Assembly: GCA_024742305.1 (NCBI GenBank) | Contig: JANSYQ010000006.1 | Location: 129,240 to 177,296 of the forward strand | DNA from: a bacterium | GTDB taxonomy: Bacteria > Bacteroidota > Bacteroidia > Flavobacteriales_D > Crocinitomicaceae | Length of the DNA stretch: 48,057 bases | Reading direction: 5' to 3' | Notes under the pieces: generated by a model | The model's database searches: none | Told to the model about the DNA's origin: nothing | What the model saw: the letters and a program-made list of their open reading frames with translations, nothing else | Translations under genes and position numbers: made by a program | Shown here: in pieces, positions 6,921 through 14,792 of the stretch | Layout of the letters: the number at the start of each line of letters is the position of its first letter | Position numbering within the stretch: position 1 is the stretch's first letter

Positions 6921-8846
6921 TTACGCCTCCTTTGCTTCTTCCCTTCGAATCGCTTTTTTGTATTTGCGCAGCTCTTCCCGAACTTTTGGCGCTAGTAATA
7001 TCAGACCAATAATGTTAGGGAATACCATAGCAAAGATCATCGCATCGGAGAAATCAATCACCGCACCAAGACTAACTGAGGCTCCAACTACAACAAATAA
7101 CAAGAAAAGAATTTTGTAAACTGTGTCTGCCGTTTTTCCTTTTCCAAACAAGAATTTCCAAGCTTGGAGTCCGTAGTAAGACCAAGAAAGCATGGTAGAG
7201 AACGCGAAGAGAATTACTGCAATTGTTAGAACGATTGAAAAGTGTGGAATTGCCGAATCAAATGCCATTGATGTGAGGTCTACACCTCCAACGTGTTCAC
7301 CTGTTCCGTTCACAATAACATTGGAACCTTCAAGGTTACCGTAATTAAACAACCCTGATTTCAAGTTAGTGATAATAATAACCAAAGCTGTCATCGTACA
7401 AATCACGACTGTATCAATAAATGGCTCCAACAACGCTACAATTCCCTCACTTGCTGGATATTTAGTTTTAACCGCAGAGTGAGCGATTGCCGCTGAACCG
7501 ACTCCGGCCTCGTTTGAGAATGCTGCACGCTGGAATCCTACGATCAATACTCCGACAAAACCTCCGAGTGCAGCGCTCGCGTTGAACGCACCATCAAAGA
7601 TCTTTCCGAAAGCTGTCCCGATAAGGTCGTAATTCATCCCAAGAATAATCAATGCGGCTAGCACAAACGTTCCTGCCATAAACGGTACTACTCGTTCGGT
7701 AACTTTTCCAATTTTCTTAATACCTCCGATAATTACAATACCAACAAGAATTGAAACCACAATTCCGAAAATCACGGTTGCCCATCCGCTTTCAAGACCA
7801 GCCATTTTGGTGAATTGGGATGCCGCCTGATTTGCTTGGAACATATTTCCTCCTCCCAGGGAACCGCCGACACACATCACCGCGAAGAAAATGGCGAGTA
7901 CTTTACCAAGTTTCCCCATGTTTCGTTCTTTCAACCCTTTGGAAAGATAGTGCATAGGTCCACCGTATACGGTTCCGTCCTTATCTACTTCACGGTATTT
8001 TACACCGAGTGTACACTCTGTAAATTTGGACGCCATCCCGATAAAACCTGCAATGATCATCCAAAAAGTGGCACCTGGTCCTCCAAGGGCAATTGCGATG
8101 GCTACACCGGCAATGTTTCCAAGTCCAACGGTAGCAGATAGTGCAGCGGTTAGTGCCTGGAAGTGTGAAACTTCTCCTTCGGCTCCTTCCACGCCAATGG
8201 TTTCGATAGCATCTCCACCTGGAGTTGAATCTCCTGCCATTTCTCCTGCACCGTGATGGTCAATATCATCGTATTTACCACGAACAATTCGAACTGCGGT
8301 ACCGATTAGTCGTACGTTAGGGAAGGCAAAATAAATAGTAAAGAATAGTGCTCCGAGTAACAATATGATAAGCACCAAGGGTACTGAATAATAGGGTGCC
8401 GTTAACATCACTTTCACCCCTTCAGAAGAGGTTCCGGCTATAATAACCTTGCCGTCTTTCATTTTCAAGGTTCCATCCTTGCCAAGAATTTCTACTCCTT
8501 GTGCACTTTGCGAGTCACCAATCTTGATCTTCGAAAAGTCAATCTCCTTGCCTTTGAGATCTTCTCCTTCTACGATTACCTTGTACTCTTTCTCAATACT
8601 TCCAAAATTGATGCTATAGAAAACGACTGAGGTTATTGCATCTGCAACCGGTCGGAAAGCTCTATCAAATTTGGCATCGATATCATTACTAACGACATTT
8701 GTATCTGTCTTTGGCTCTAAAACAATCACTTGTGCATCGTGATCAATTTTAGCAATCGCGTAATGTCTGTACGTGGTATCGCTTTTCGCTGCAAACGACG
8801 TTACGGAAATTAAGAGAACGATGAGTCCGACTAGATACTTCTTCAT
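6921..8846 (-). CDS. Alanine/glycine:cation symporter (AGCS family) with an N-terminal extracytoplasmic domain
   Basis: Sodium-coupled uptake of alanine or glycine across the inner membrane. The core (about residues 150-641) shows AGCS hallmarks: [15 protein letters not shown] and GGPGATFWM, a [12 protein letters not shown] segment, VYGGPMHYL, and [14 protein letters not shown]. The protein is 641 residues against roughly 450-540 usually. The extra part is a signal peptide ([19 protein letters not shown]) and a soluble region of about 125 residues before the first core helix. The ATG at 8846 is the only sensible start. It heads the symporter/HhH/apt operon. Confidence 0.9.
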   Translation of the reverse strand: MKKYLVGLIVLLISVTSFAAKSDTTYRHYAIAKIDHDAQVIVLEPKTDTNVVSNDIDAKFDRAFRPVADAITSVVFYSINFGSIEKEYKVIVEGEDLKGKEIDFSKIKIGDSQSAQGVEILGKDGTLKMKDGKVIIAGTSSEGVKVMLTAPYYSVPLVLIILLLGALFFTIYFAFPNVRLIGTAVRIVRGKYDDIDHHGAGEMAGDSTPGGDAIETIGVEGAEGEVSHFQALTAALSATVGLGNIAGVAIAIALGGPGATFWMIIAGFIGMASKFTECTLGVKYREVDKDGTVYGGPMHYLSKGLKERNMGKLGKVLAIFFAVMCVGGSLGGGNMFQANQAASQFTKMAGLESGWATVIFGIVVSILVGIVIIGGIKKIGKVTERVVPFMAGTFVLAALIILGMNYDLIGTAFGKIFDGAFNASAALGGFVGVLIVGFQRAAFSNEAGVGSAAIAHSAVKTKYPASEGIVALLEPFIDTVVICTMTALVIIITNLKSGLFNYGNLEGSNVIVNGTGEHVGGVDLTSMAFDSAIPHFSIVLTIAVILFAFSTMLSWSYYGLQAWKFLFGKGKTADTVYKILFLLFVVVGASVSLGAVIDFSDAMIFAMVFPNIIGLILLAPKVREELRKYKKAIRREEAKEA

Positions 8847-8878
8847 TTTGTAGAAATTATACTGGTTTTCAAGTTGAC

Positions 8879-8886
8879 CAAATATA
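8879..8886 (-). promoter_or_regulatory. Candidate -7 box for the symporter operon
   Basis: TATATTTG on the minus strand, 32 nt before the ATG at 8846, fits the Bacteroidota -7 consensus. A CTG sits 19 nt upstream in place of TTG, so the -33 element is weak. Confidence 0.45.
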
Positions 8887-8909
8887 ACAAAATATACTTA
8901 GGCCACAGA

Positions 8910-8935
8910 GGGAACTTTACAGACGGTAAAGTCCC
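8910..8935 (-). terminator. Hairpin between the potassium channel gene and the symporter gene
   Basis: GGGACTTTAC pairs with GTAAAGTTCCC on the minus strand, 10 nt after the channel stop. The stem is strong, but the T-tract on the minus strand is poor; termination is likely but not certain. Confidence 0.55.
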
Positions 8936-8945
8936 TTCTTTCCCT

Positions 8946-9959
8946 TTATTTAAAATACTTTACGAAGTCTTTGATTTGCTCCTCATTACCGAGAACGAAT
9001 AGCTTTGATCCGGGCTCAACTTTCGTGGTTTCTGGTGGGTTAATTTGATACTCTCCCTCACTTTCTTTAAACCCAATAATGGTTACTCCGGATACATTGT
9101 GCGCTTGCAGTTCGCCGACGGTTTTCCCTTGCAACTCGGCTGGAAGCTGATCGTATGTCACAGTATCCATATTGGCACCAAGTGTTCCTTGCGCTCGAAT
9201 AATGTCGAGGAATTCCATTACGTCTGGGTTAGAAATCAAGGATGCCATGTGTGACCCTCCGATGGAGTCCGGCATAATAACATTGTTTGCTCCGGCCATT
9301 CGTAACTTGGAGACAGAAGTGTTCTGTGACGCTCTCGAGACGATTAAAATATTTGCATTTTTCTCTCTTGAAGCCAGTACCACGTATATATTATCAGCAT
9401 CTTTCGGCATACACGTAATCACTGCGCGTGCACTTTGTATTCCCGCTCGTTCCAATACTTCATCATCGGTACTATCGCCTTTGATGAAAAGATATTCATC
9501 GTGGGTCGACCAGTAATCAATCACCCTTTCGTCTTTTTCGAGAATAATGAACTCCTGCCCTGCGTCATTCAAATCGGCAGCCACTTGAATTCCCACTCGA
9601 CCAAATCCACAAATAATGACGTGATTGTTCATTTTTCTAGTTTCTTTCATAACCCGATATTCTTTAATGTACCGTTTGTATTCACCACCGATTAGGTAGC
9701 GTGTTAATGATGTAATTGCATACGCAAATGTTCCGAAGCTGGAAATAATTAAAAAACCTGTGAAGAGCTTTCCGTATTCTGAAAGTGTATGTACTTCGGC
9801 GAATCCTACAGTCGAGATAGTGATGATCGTCATGTAAAGGGCATCAATGAGCCCCCAACCTTCGATTATAATGTAGCCCATTGTACCTCCAACCATGATA
9901 AATGCTATCAGGCCAAGGAAGTAGGACATTCTTTTGAATAAAGTCGATTTGACGAACAT
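8946..9959 (-). CDS. Two-helix potassium channel with RCK (TrkA-N/TrkA-C) domains
   Basis: An MthK-like ligand-gated K+ channel. Two membrane helices (about residues 13-32 and 64-88) flank a pore loop with filter TVGFAEV at 50-56 instead of the commonest TVGYGD. A Rossmann RCK domain follows with GFGRVG at 118-123 and the acidic strand end ILEKD typical of NAD(H) binding. A TrkA-C domain (about 250-337) completes the 337 residues. It ends the DUF2851/PspC/channel operon, starting 6 nt after the PspC gene. Confidence 0.9.
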   Translation of the reverse strand: MFVKSTLFKRMSYFLGLIAFIMVGGTMGYIIIEGWGLIDALYMTIITISTVGFAEVHTLSEYGKLFTGFLIISSFGTFAYAITSLTRYLIGGEYKRYIKEYRVMKETRKMNNHVIICGFGRVGIQVAADLNDAGQEFIILEKDERVIDYWSTHDEYLFIKGDSTDDEVLERAGIQSARAVITCMPKDADNIYVVLASREKNANILIVSRASQNTSVSKLRMAGANNVIMPDSIGGSHMASLISNPDVMEFLDIIRAQGTLGANMDTVTYDQLPAELQGKTVGELQAHNVSGVTIIGFKESEGEYQINPPETTKVEPGSKLFVLGNEEQIKDFVKYFK

Positions 9960-9965
9960 GCTTAA

Positions 9966-10196
9966 CTACAATTCCCAGATGGTACTTCGCTTTCTGCGTT
10001 GAAATTTGAAATAATGTTTGTGTTCTAAAATCCACGCCATGATGAGATAAATCAACAGTGGGGACCCTAATGCGATAAAGGAAGCGTAGATAAATCCAAG
10101 ACGCACCTTTGCGGAACTAATCCCGAGCTTGCGTGCCCACCAAGCACATACACCGAAGGATTTCATTTCGAAAAAGAAGATGATTTTCTGTATCAT
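9966..10196 (-). CDS. Small PspC-domain membrane protein
   Basis: A 76-residue protein with GVCAWWARKLGISSAKVRLGFI near residues 15-36, the hallmark of the PspC domain, and one hydrophobic helix at about 38-56 followed by a basic tail. PspC proteins belong to phage-shock envelope-stress systems in other bacteria; here no other psp gene is nearby. Its ATG overlaps the stop of the DUF2851 gene by 4 nt (ATGA). Confidence 0.8.
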   Translation of the reverse strand: MIQKIIFFFEMKSFGVCAWWARKLGISSAKVRLGFIYASFIALGSPLLIYLIMAWILEHKHYFKFQRRKRSTIWEL

Positions 10197-11341
10197 GCTG
10201 ATCGTTCAATTATAGCGTTTCCTACCTCGCAAGATAGGCATTTTTTCGCTTTGCAATAGTAGCGATAGAGCGCGAGCAACCCTTGAGATTCCCAAGCATT
10301 TTTAGGCGGTGATTCTATAGCTGTCCACTTGCGCGTGATATTGTTCTTTTCAGGCGGGAGTAACCGAAGAAGTTCCATGGCAAATTCTTGAAGCTGCTCG
10401 TTTTGCTCTTGCTGTGCACTGTAATAAAAGAATGGAACGACAGCATTGATAAGAATATGGTGTTTGAAATTATCTGTCAAACGTAACTGCTCTGTTTTGG
10501 GCTTCATGATTTCATCGAAGCGTTCGATAACATCTTTCGGATCGGCCAATTCTGCTAATAATTTCAGTTGATCGTCATGCATGAAGAAAGCAAACTGATA
10601 CAATCGCTTGGAAGGAAAGTTTCCTGGGCGATTCCCCTTAAAGTGCCAGCGGTCTATCGTTCTTGAATCATTGAAGATTATTCCACTTTGGGTTAGCAGT
10701 AGGTTGTAGCGTTTCATGGGCGCCATTTTCCTGAGGCGATCTGCTGGAACCGTTGCGAGTGTTTGTAAGAATGGATGCATGTTTAAGTGCCCGCCAAATG
10801 CTGCTCCTAAAAAAGTAATCATAGCATCGTTCCGGTCATTGATATACTCTTGAAGCACTTGCATCTTTTGATCCCATTTTTGCAGCAAGGCTTTTTCCAT
10901 CATATTATCAATGAAAAGAGCATTCGTTTCTTTGATCGATGCGGCGCAATGAATATCGTGCTTACTTTTTTTGAACCGCTCAAACTGTTCAAAATGATCC
11001 CAATCTATGAAAGGTTTCAATTCTAATGTTGGGAGTTTTCGTCCGTTTTGAACGACTTCCTTGTCATGCTCATAAACTACGTGAAGAATAACGTTGTTGT
11101 ACGCTTCATCAATATCATGCTTGTGCGCGTACCAATCGGAGCTTTTTACATGGATTTCAACTGGTCCGTGCCATTCCAATCCATCAATATTTAATTTCGC
11201 ATGACTGAAATCCGGCCCTGCCATGATTGCGTTATGCAAACCAGCACTTGAAATTTGGATGAGTTCATTGTCTTGTGTCTTTAACTCTGTGGCAACAATT
11301 CTTTTCAGGCTCCAAATAAAGTGGAGATACTCTTCTGTCAT
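10193..11341 (-). CDS. DUF2851 family protein
   Basis: I recognise the 382-residue protein as DUF2851, a family found almost only in Bacteroidota with no established function. Typical motifs are MTEEYLHFIWSLK at the start, MAGPDFSHAKLNIDG and WHGPVEIHVKSSDWYAHKHD near residues 40-75, and a C-terminal pair of cysteines (CLSCEVG). There is no signal peptide or membrane span, so it is probably cytoplasmic. The N-terminal half recalls PD-(D/E)XK-like folds only by impression. It is the first gene of an operon with PspC and the channel. Confidence 0.85.
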   Translation of the reverse strand: MTEEYLHFIWSLKRIVATELKTQDNELIQISSAGLHNAIMAGPDFSHAKLNIDGLEWHGPVEIHVKSSDWYAHKHDIDEAYNNVILHVVYEHDKEVVQNGRKLPTLELKPFIDWDHFEQFERFKKSKHDIHCAASIKETNALFIDNMMEKALLQKWDQKMQVLQEYINDRNDAMITFLGAAFGGHLNMHPFLQTLATVPADRLRKMAPMKRYNLLLTQSGIIFNDSRTIDRWHFKGNRPGNFPSKRLYQFAFFMHDDQLKLLAELADPKDVIERFDEIMKPKTEQLRLTDNFKHHILINAVVPFFYYSAQQEQNEQLQEFAMELLRLLPPEKNNITRKWTAIESPPKNAWESQGLLALYRYYCKAKKCLSCEVGNAIIERSA

Positions 11342-11374
11342 TGTGGTAGGTTTTAGGTTCTTACTTTAAGATAC

Positions 11375-11408
11375 AAAAAAACCCTGACGTTCTTTCGAAG
11401 TCAGGGTT
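11375..11408 (-). terminator. Rho-independent terminator after the PD40-OmpA gene
   Basis: The minus strand shows AACCCTGAC/GTCAGGGTT as a 9-bp stem followed by seven T residues. It lies about 20 nt after the gene's stop. Confidence 0.92.
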
Positions 11409-11428
11409 CATTTTTCTTATTTCTTCAC

Positions 11429-13621
11429 CTAACGATAAGGTACATAGTTAAGGTACTTCTCATCAGCTGGTGGTGCCGTCTCAGGATCGAAATCTAGTGA
11501 CAAAATTTCTGCGTCTGTTCGACGGTTGTACTGATGCAATCTTTCATACAGCTCTTTATTTGAGCGCATGTACTGATTGATGTATTTCTCCGTCAGAATA
11601 ATCTCTTCATACTGATCTTTTTCCGGATCATTTTCTTGAGGTTCTACTACGTAGTACTCGTCTCCTTTCTTCCAAACTTTTCTTGGAGAAGACTCTCCTT
11701 TACCTACTGGTACGATACGACGTGGGTCAACTCCTTTTTCTTCAACAAGGAATTTGTAACAACGACGTGCACGGTTGGTTGCTAATTTTTCGTTACGAGC
11801 TGAGCTACCGCGTGAATCCGTATGTGAGTTCAGTTGGATCACCAATTTCGGGTTGTCTTCCAACATTTTGTACACATACAACAAAGAATCTTTTGAGTTG
11901 AATGGCTTAGCCCCTGTTGAATCGATCAACAACTCCCATTTGTTCAATGGGTAACGTACCTCCGGAAGACGAATTGGACGCTGTGGAATCAGGTTCATTG
12001 CTACTACGAAATCTTGTGGGTAGTCCAAACCTTCTGTTGTTATAGTTTGTGTTTCCGGTTGCTCGTAGTACTTCTCTGGGTCTCCAGCAATGGAGATTGT
12101 GTATGTTGAATTTTCGTTGATGTAACGGTTTCCAAATGTTTCATCTTCGATTGGACGAATATCCCAAAAGATTGCTCCCTGAGCGTTTGAATATCCCTCC
12201 CATCTTTCTCCTGGATTTTCTCCGACAACAGTAATACGAACATCTTCGATTTTACGCGAAGGATCCCCAAATTCGTGGATATCCATTTTCAAAGAGTACA
12301 AGAATGGTGGAATGTTGTATGAGAAGATGTCCACATTGTATTCTCCATTTACACTCTTTCGCTCAGAGGTAAAGTAACCGTTACGATCATCGATTTCGAT
12401 GAGTGCGTAATCGTTGCTTTTCGAGTTCAAAGGTGTTCCCATGTTCGTTGGGTTCTCCCATTTGTTTTCTTCCCCTACACGGGATGCACGGAACAAATCC
12501 AAACCTCCCATTCCTGGGCGGCCGTCTGTTGAGAACATCAAGTCACCGTTCATAGCGAAGGTTGGGAACAACTCGTCTCCAGCCGTGTTGATTTCAGGCC
12601 CCATGTTCTTTGGTGCTGACCAAGTTTCGCTTTTACGATCGTACTCAGAGTACCAAAGGTCTTTTCCTCCGAAACCTCCCGCTTGATCTGAAACGAAAAT
12701 CAAGAATTTACCATCGATAGTTGCTGGGTGTCCAATAGAAACAGAATCATCAGGCTTAAGGTCAGTTAATTGCACTGGCTCTTTCCACTCTGTTTTGTTG
12801 GCTGCTTCTGACATCCAAATTTCACAACCTAGGTTTTGTTTCTTCATTACTGGACATCGTGTGAAGAACATCTTTTTGTATCGGTCATCGAAACATACTG
12901 TACCTTCCGCGTCAGGCGTGTTGATAGTGCCCTCATCATCTTCTTGTACCAAGTATGGTTTTGTCCAGTTTCCTTTTTTATCCAACTCAGAAACCCAAAG
13001 ATCCATTTGTGCATCTCCAGTTCGAGCGGATTCTTCTCCACCAACACCTCCATCGCGGCTGGATCCGAAGTAGATTTTCACTCCTTTTCGATCTCCAACT
13101 GCTGCCGCCATGTCGAAACTCTCTGTATTTAACTCAACTTCGTTTTCAATGACGTGACGTGTCTTGTTCTCAACGAAGGTCTCGTTCATCTTGATGGACT
13201 CCATACCAGCTTTTGCCAAATCGCTTTCTGGCACCAATTTCATGTACTCTTCGTACATTTCTTTGGCTTTCTCGTTCTCCCCCATCATGCGAAGCATGTC
13301 TCCATTATACAGGTACACTTCTGGCTCGTGTGAATAGTACTCAAGCAAGATCGCTCTTTCATACCATTCATTTGCTGGTCGGTACATTTCTTGGTAACGG
13401 TAACAATCTGCTGTCAGCGTCGCCATTTCTCCTTTCAAACGAAGGTTTCGACGTGTGTCTTTTGACGATATGCTTTTGTATGCTTTTTCTCCCAGTTCTT
13501 GGGCTTCAGCAAAAGCGGCACTCATGTAGGCTGTTCGTGCTTTTAACACATTGGAATTCTGTGCACTAGCGACAGTTGCAATTACAATAAATACAAGTGA
13601 TAAGACGTGTTTAACATTCAT
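11429..13621 (-). CDS. PD40/OmpA-domain envelope protein with N-terminal TPR-like region
   Basis: A 730-residue exported protein. A signal peptide (MNVKHVLSLVFIVIATVASAQ) is followed by TPR-like helices (about residues 25-140) and a beta-propeller of WD40-like PD40 repeats (several DLWVSELD/DLWYSEYD/LDLFRAS blades, about 150-430). A carboxypeptidase-regulatory-like beta domain comes next (about 440-540), then a peptidoglycan-binding OmpA domain with NSHTDSRGSSARNEKLATNR near 600. The end carries an unusual insertion and tail (about 640-730). The same architecture is found in PorE, the peptidoglycan-linked component of type IX secretion, and in other Bacteroidota proteins, so a PorE role is possible but unproven. 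The ATG at 13621 is chosen because it opens the signal peptide. Confidence 0.85.
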   Translation of the reverse strand: MNVKHVLSLVFIVIATVASAQNSNVLKARTAYMSAAFAEAQELGEKAYKSISSKDTRRNLRLKGEMATLTADCYRYQEMYRPANEWYERAILLEYYSHEPEVYLYNGDMLRMMGENEKAKEMYEEYMKLVPESDLAKAGMESIKMNETFVENKTRHVIENEVELNTESFDMAAAVGDRKGVKIYFGSSRDGGVGGEESARTGDAQMDLWVSELDKKGNWTKPYLVQEDDEGTINTPDAEGTVCFDDRYKKMFFTRCPVMKKQNLGCEIWMSEAANKTEWKEPVQLTDLKPDDSVSIGHPATIDGKFLIFVSDQAGGFGGKDLWYSEYDRKSETWSAPKNMGPEINTAGDELFPTFAMNGDLMFSTDGRPGMGGLDLFRASRVGEENKWENPTNMGTPLNSKSNDYALIEIDDRNGYFTSERKSVNGEYNVDIFSYNIPPFLYSLKMDIHEFGDPSRKIEDVRITVVGENPGERWEGYSNAQGAIFWDIRPIEDETFGNRYINENSTYTISIAGDPEKYYEQPETQTITTEGLDYPQDFVVAMNLIPQRPIRLPEVRYPLNKWELLIDSTGAKPFNSKDSLLYVYKMLEDNPKLVIQLNSHTDSRGSSARNEKLATNRARRCYKFLVEEKGVDPRRIVPVGKGESSPRKVWKKGDEYYVVEPQENDPEKDQYEEIILTEKYINQYMRSNKELYERLHQYNRRTDAEILSLDFDPETAPPADEKYLNYVPYR

Positions 13622-13674
13622 AGCTGTCCTTTTCGTATTAGTTCGCTGTAGTAGCATGTGGGTTACAATGACCG

Positions 13675-13706
13675 TAAAAGTAACAAAAAAACTGATTGAC
13701 GCACAA
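13675..13706 (-). promoter_or_regulatory. Promoter of the PD40-OmpA gene
   Basis: The minus strand has TTG (13704-13706), a 21-nt spacer and TACTTTTA (13675-13682), one mismatch from TAnnTTTG. The leader would be about 50 nt. Confidence 0.6.
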
Positions 13707-13752
13707 TCACTAATTGTTATTTCACAATGCTTTCAAATTTGAACTTTTTTGG

Positions 13753-14790
13753 TTAATCTTCTTTAATATATGTTGTCCATTTTTCGAGGATTCTTTCAAA
13801 GCCATCTGGCAGTTCGGAATCCAATCGTATAAATTCTTTTGTCTTCGGATGTTCAAACCCGAGGGTTTTTGCGTGCAAGGCTTGTCCGGGAATCAAATCG
13901 AAGCAATTCGCCACAAACTTTTTGTATTTACTTGTTGGCATGCCTTTCAAAATACTATCGCCTCCATATTCCAAGTCATGAAAAAGCGGATGACCGATGT
14001 ACTTCATGTGCGCTCTAATTTGATGTGTTCTTCCGGTTTCCAATTTACACTCTACTAACGTCACATAGCCGAAACGTTTCAGCACTTTATAGTGTGTTAC
14101 CGCATGCTTTCCGTAGTCCCCTTCAGGGAAAACGGTCATTACCTTGCGGTTTTTCAACGAACGACCAATGTTTCCTGTAACAGTTCCATCTTCATCCACA
14201 TCGCCCCAAACCAATGCATGGTAGCGTCTTTCTGTGGTGCGGTCATAGAATTGCTTGGCTAGATTGGTAAGTGCAGGTTCTGTTTTTGCAATCACCAGCA
14301 AGCCAGTGGTGTGTTTATCAAGTCGATGTACCAACCCCGGTCGTCCGTAATAATTGTCAATTCTTTCCGGTAAATTATCAAAATGGAACACCAAGGCATT
14401 GACGAGGGTTCCTTTGTAGTTTCCATAACCAGGATGCACGACCATGTCTGCAGGCTTGTTTACTACAACCAAGGTATCGTCTTCGTATACTATATTGAGC
14501 GGAATATCCTGAGGGATCAACTCAATTTCGCGCACTGGATACGGCAATACGATGCTTACCTCATCTCCAGGTTTGACTTTATAGTTTTGTTTGACCGGCT
14601 TTTTATTGACGTGGATGTTTCCTCCTTTTGCAGCAATTTGAATTTTGTTGCGGGAAGTATTGGGCATGCGGTCCATCAAGAACTTATCAATTCTTAGCAC
14701 CTCTTGACCTTCATCAGCAGAAAAACGATGATGCTCGTATAACTCTTCTTGCTGTTCTTCGTCTTCTCTATGTGCGTCCAAGTCCTGCAT
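13753..14790 (-). CDS. rluD: 23S rRNA pseudouridine synthase RluD-like
   Basis: Isomerises uridines of 23S rRNA helix 69. The 345-residue protein has an acidic N-terminus, an S4 RNA-binding domain (RIDKFLMDRMPNTSRNKIQ, about residues 33-51), and the RluA-family catalytic motif HRLDKHTTGLL with the nucleophilic Asp. GRTHQIRAHM and HALVWG motifs complete the family pattern. It starts 2 nt after the T9SS cargo gene stop and is the last gene of the LOG/PASTA/cargo/RluD operon. RluC/RluA paralogues cannot be fully excluded. Confidence 0.93.
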   Translation of the reverse strand: MQDLDAHREDEEQQEELYEHHRFSADEGQEVLRIDKFLMDRMPNTSRNKIQIAAKGGNIHVNKKPVKQNYKVKPGDEVSIVLPYPVREIELIPQDIPLNIVYEDDTLVVVNKPADMVVHPGYGNYKGTLVNALVFHFDNLPERIDNYYGRPGLVHRLDKHTTGLLVIAKTEPALTNLAKQFYDRTTERRYHALVWGDVDEDGTVTGNIGRSLKNRKVMTVFPEGDYGKHAVTHYKVLKRFGYVTLVECKLETGRTHQIRAHMKYIGHPLFHDLEYGGDSILKGMPTSKYKKFVANCFDLIPGQALHAKTLGFEHPKTKEFIRLDSELPDGFERILEKWTTYIKED

Positions 14791-14792
14791 GG

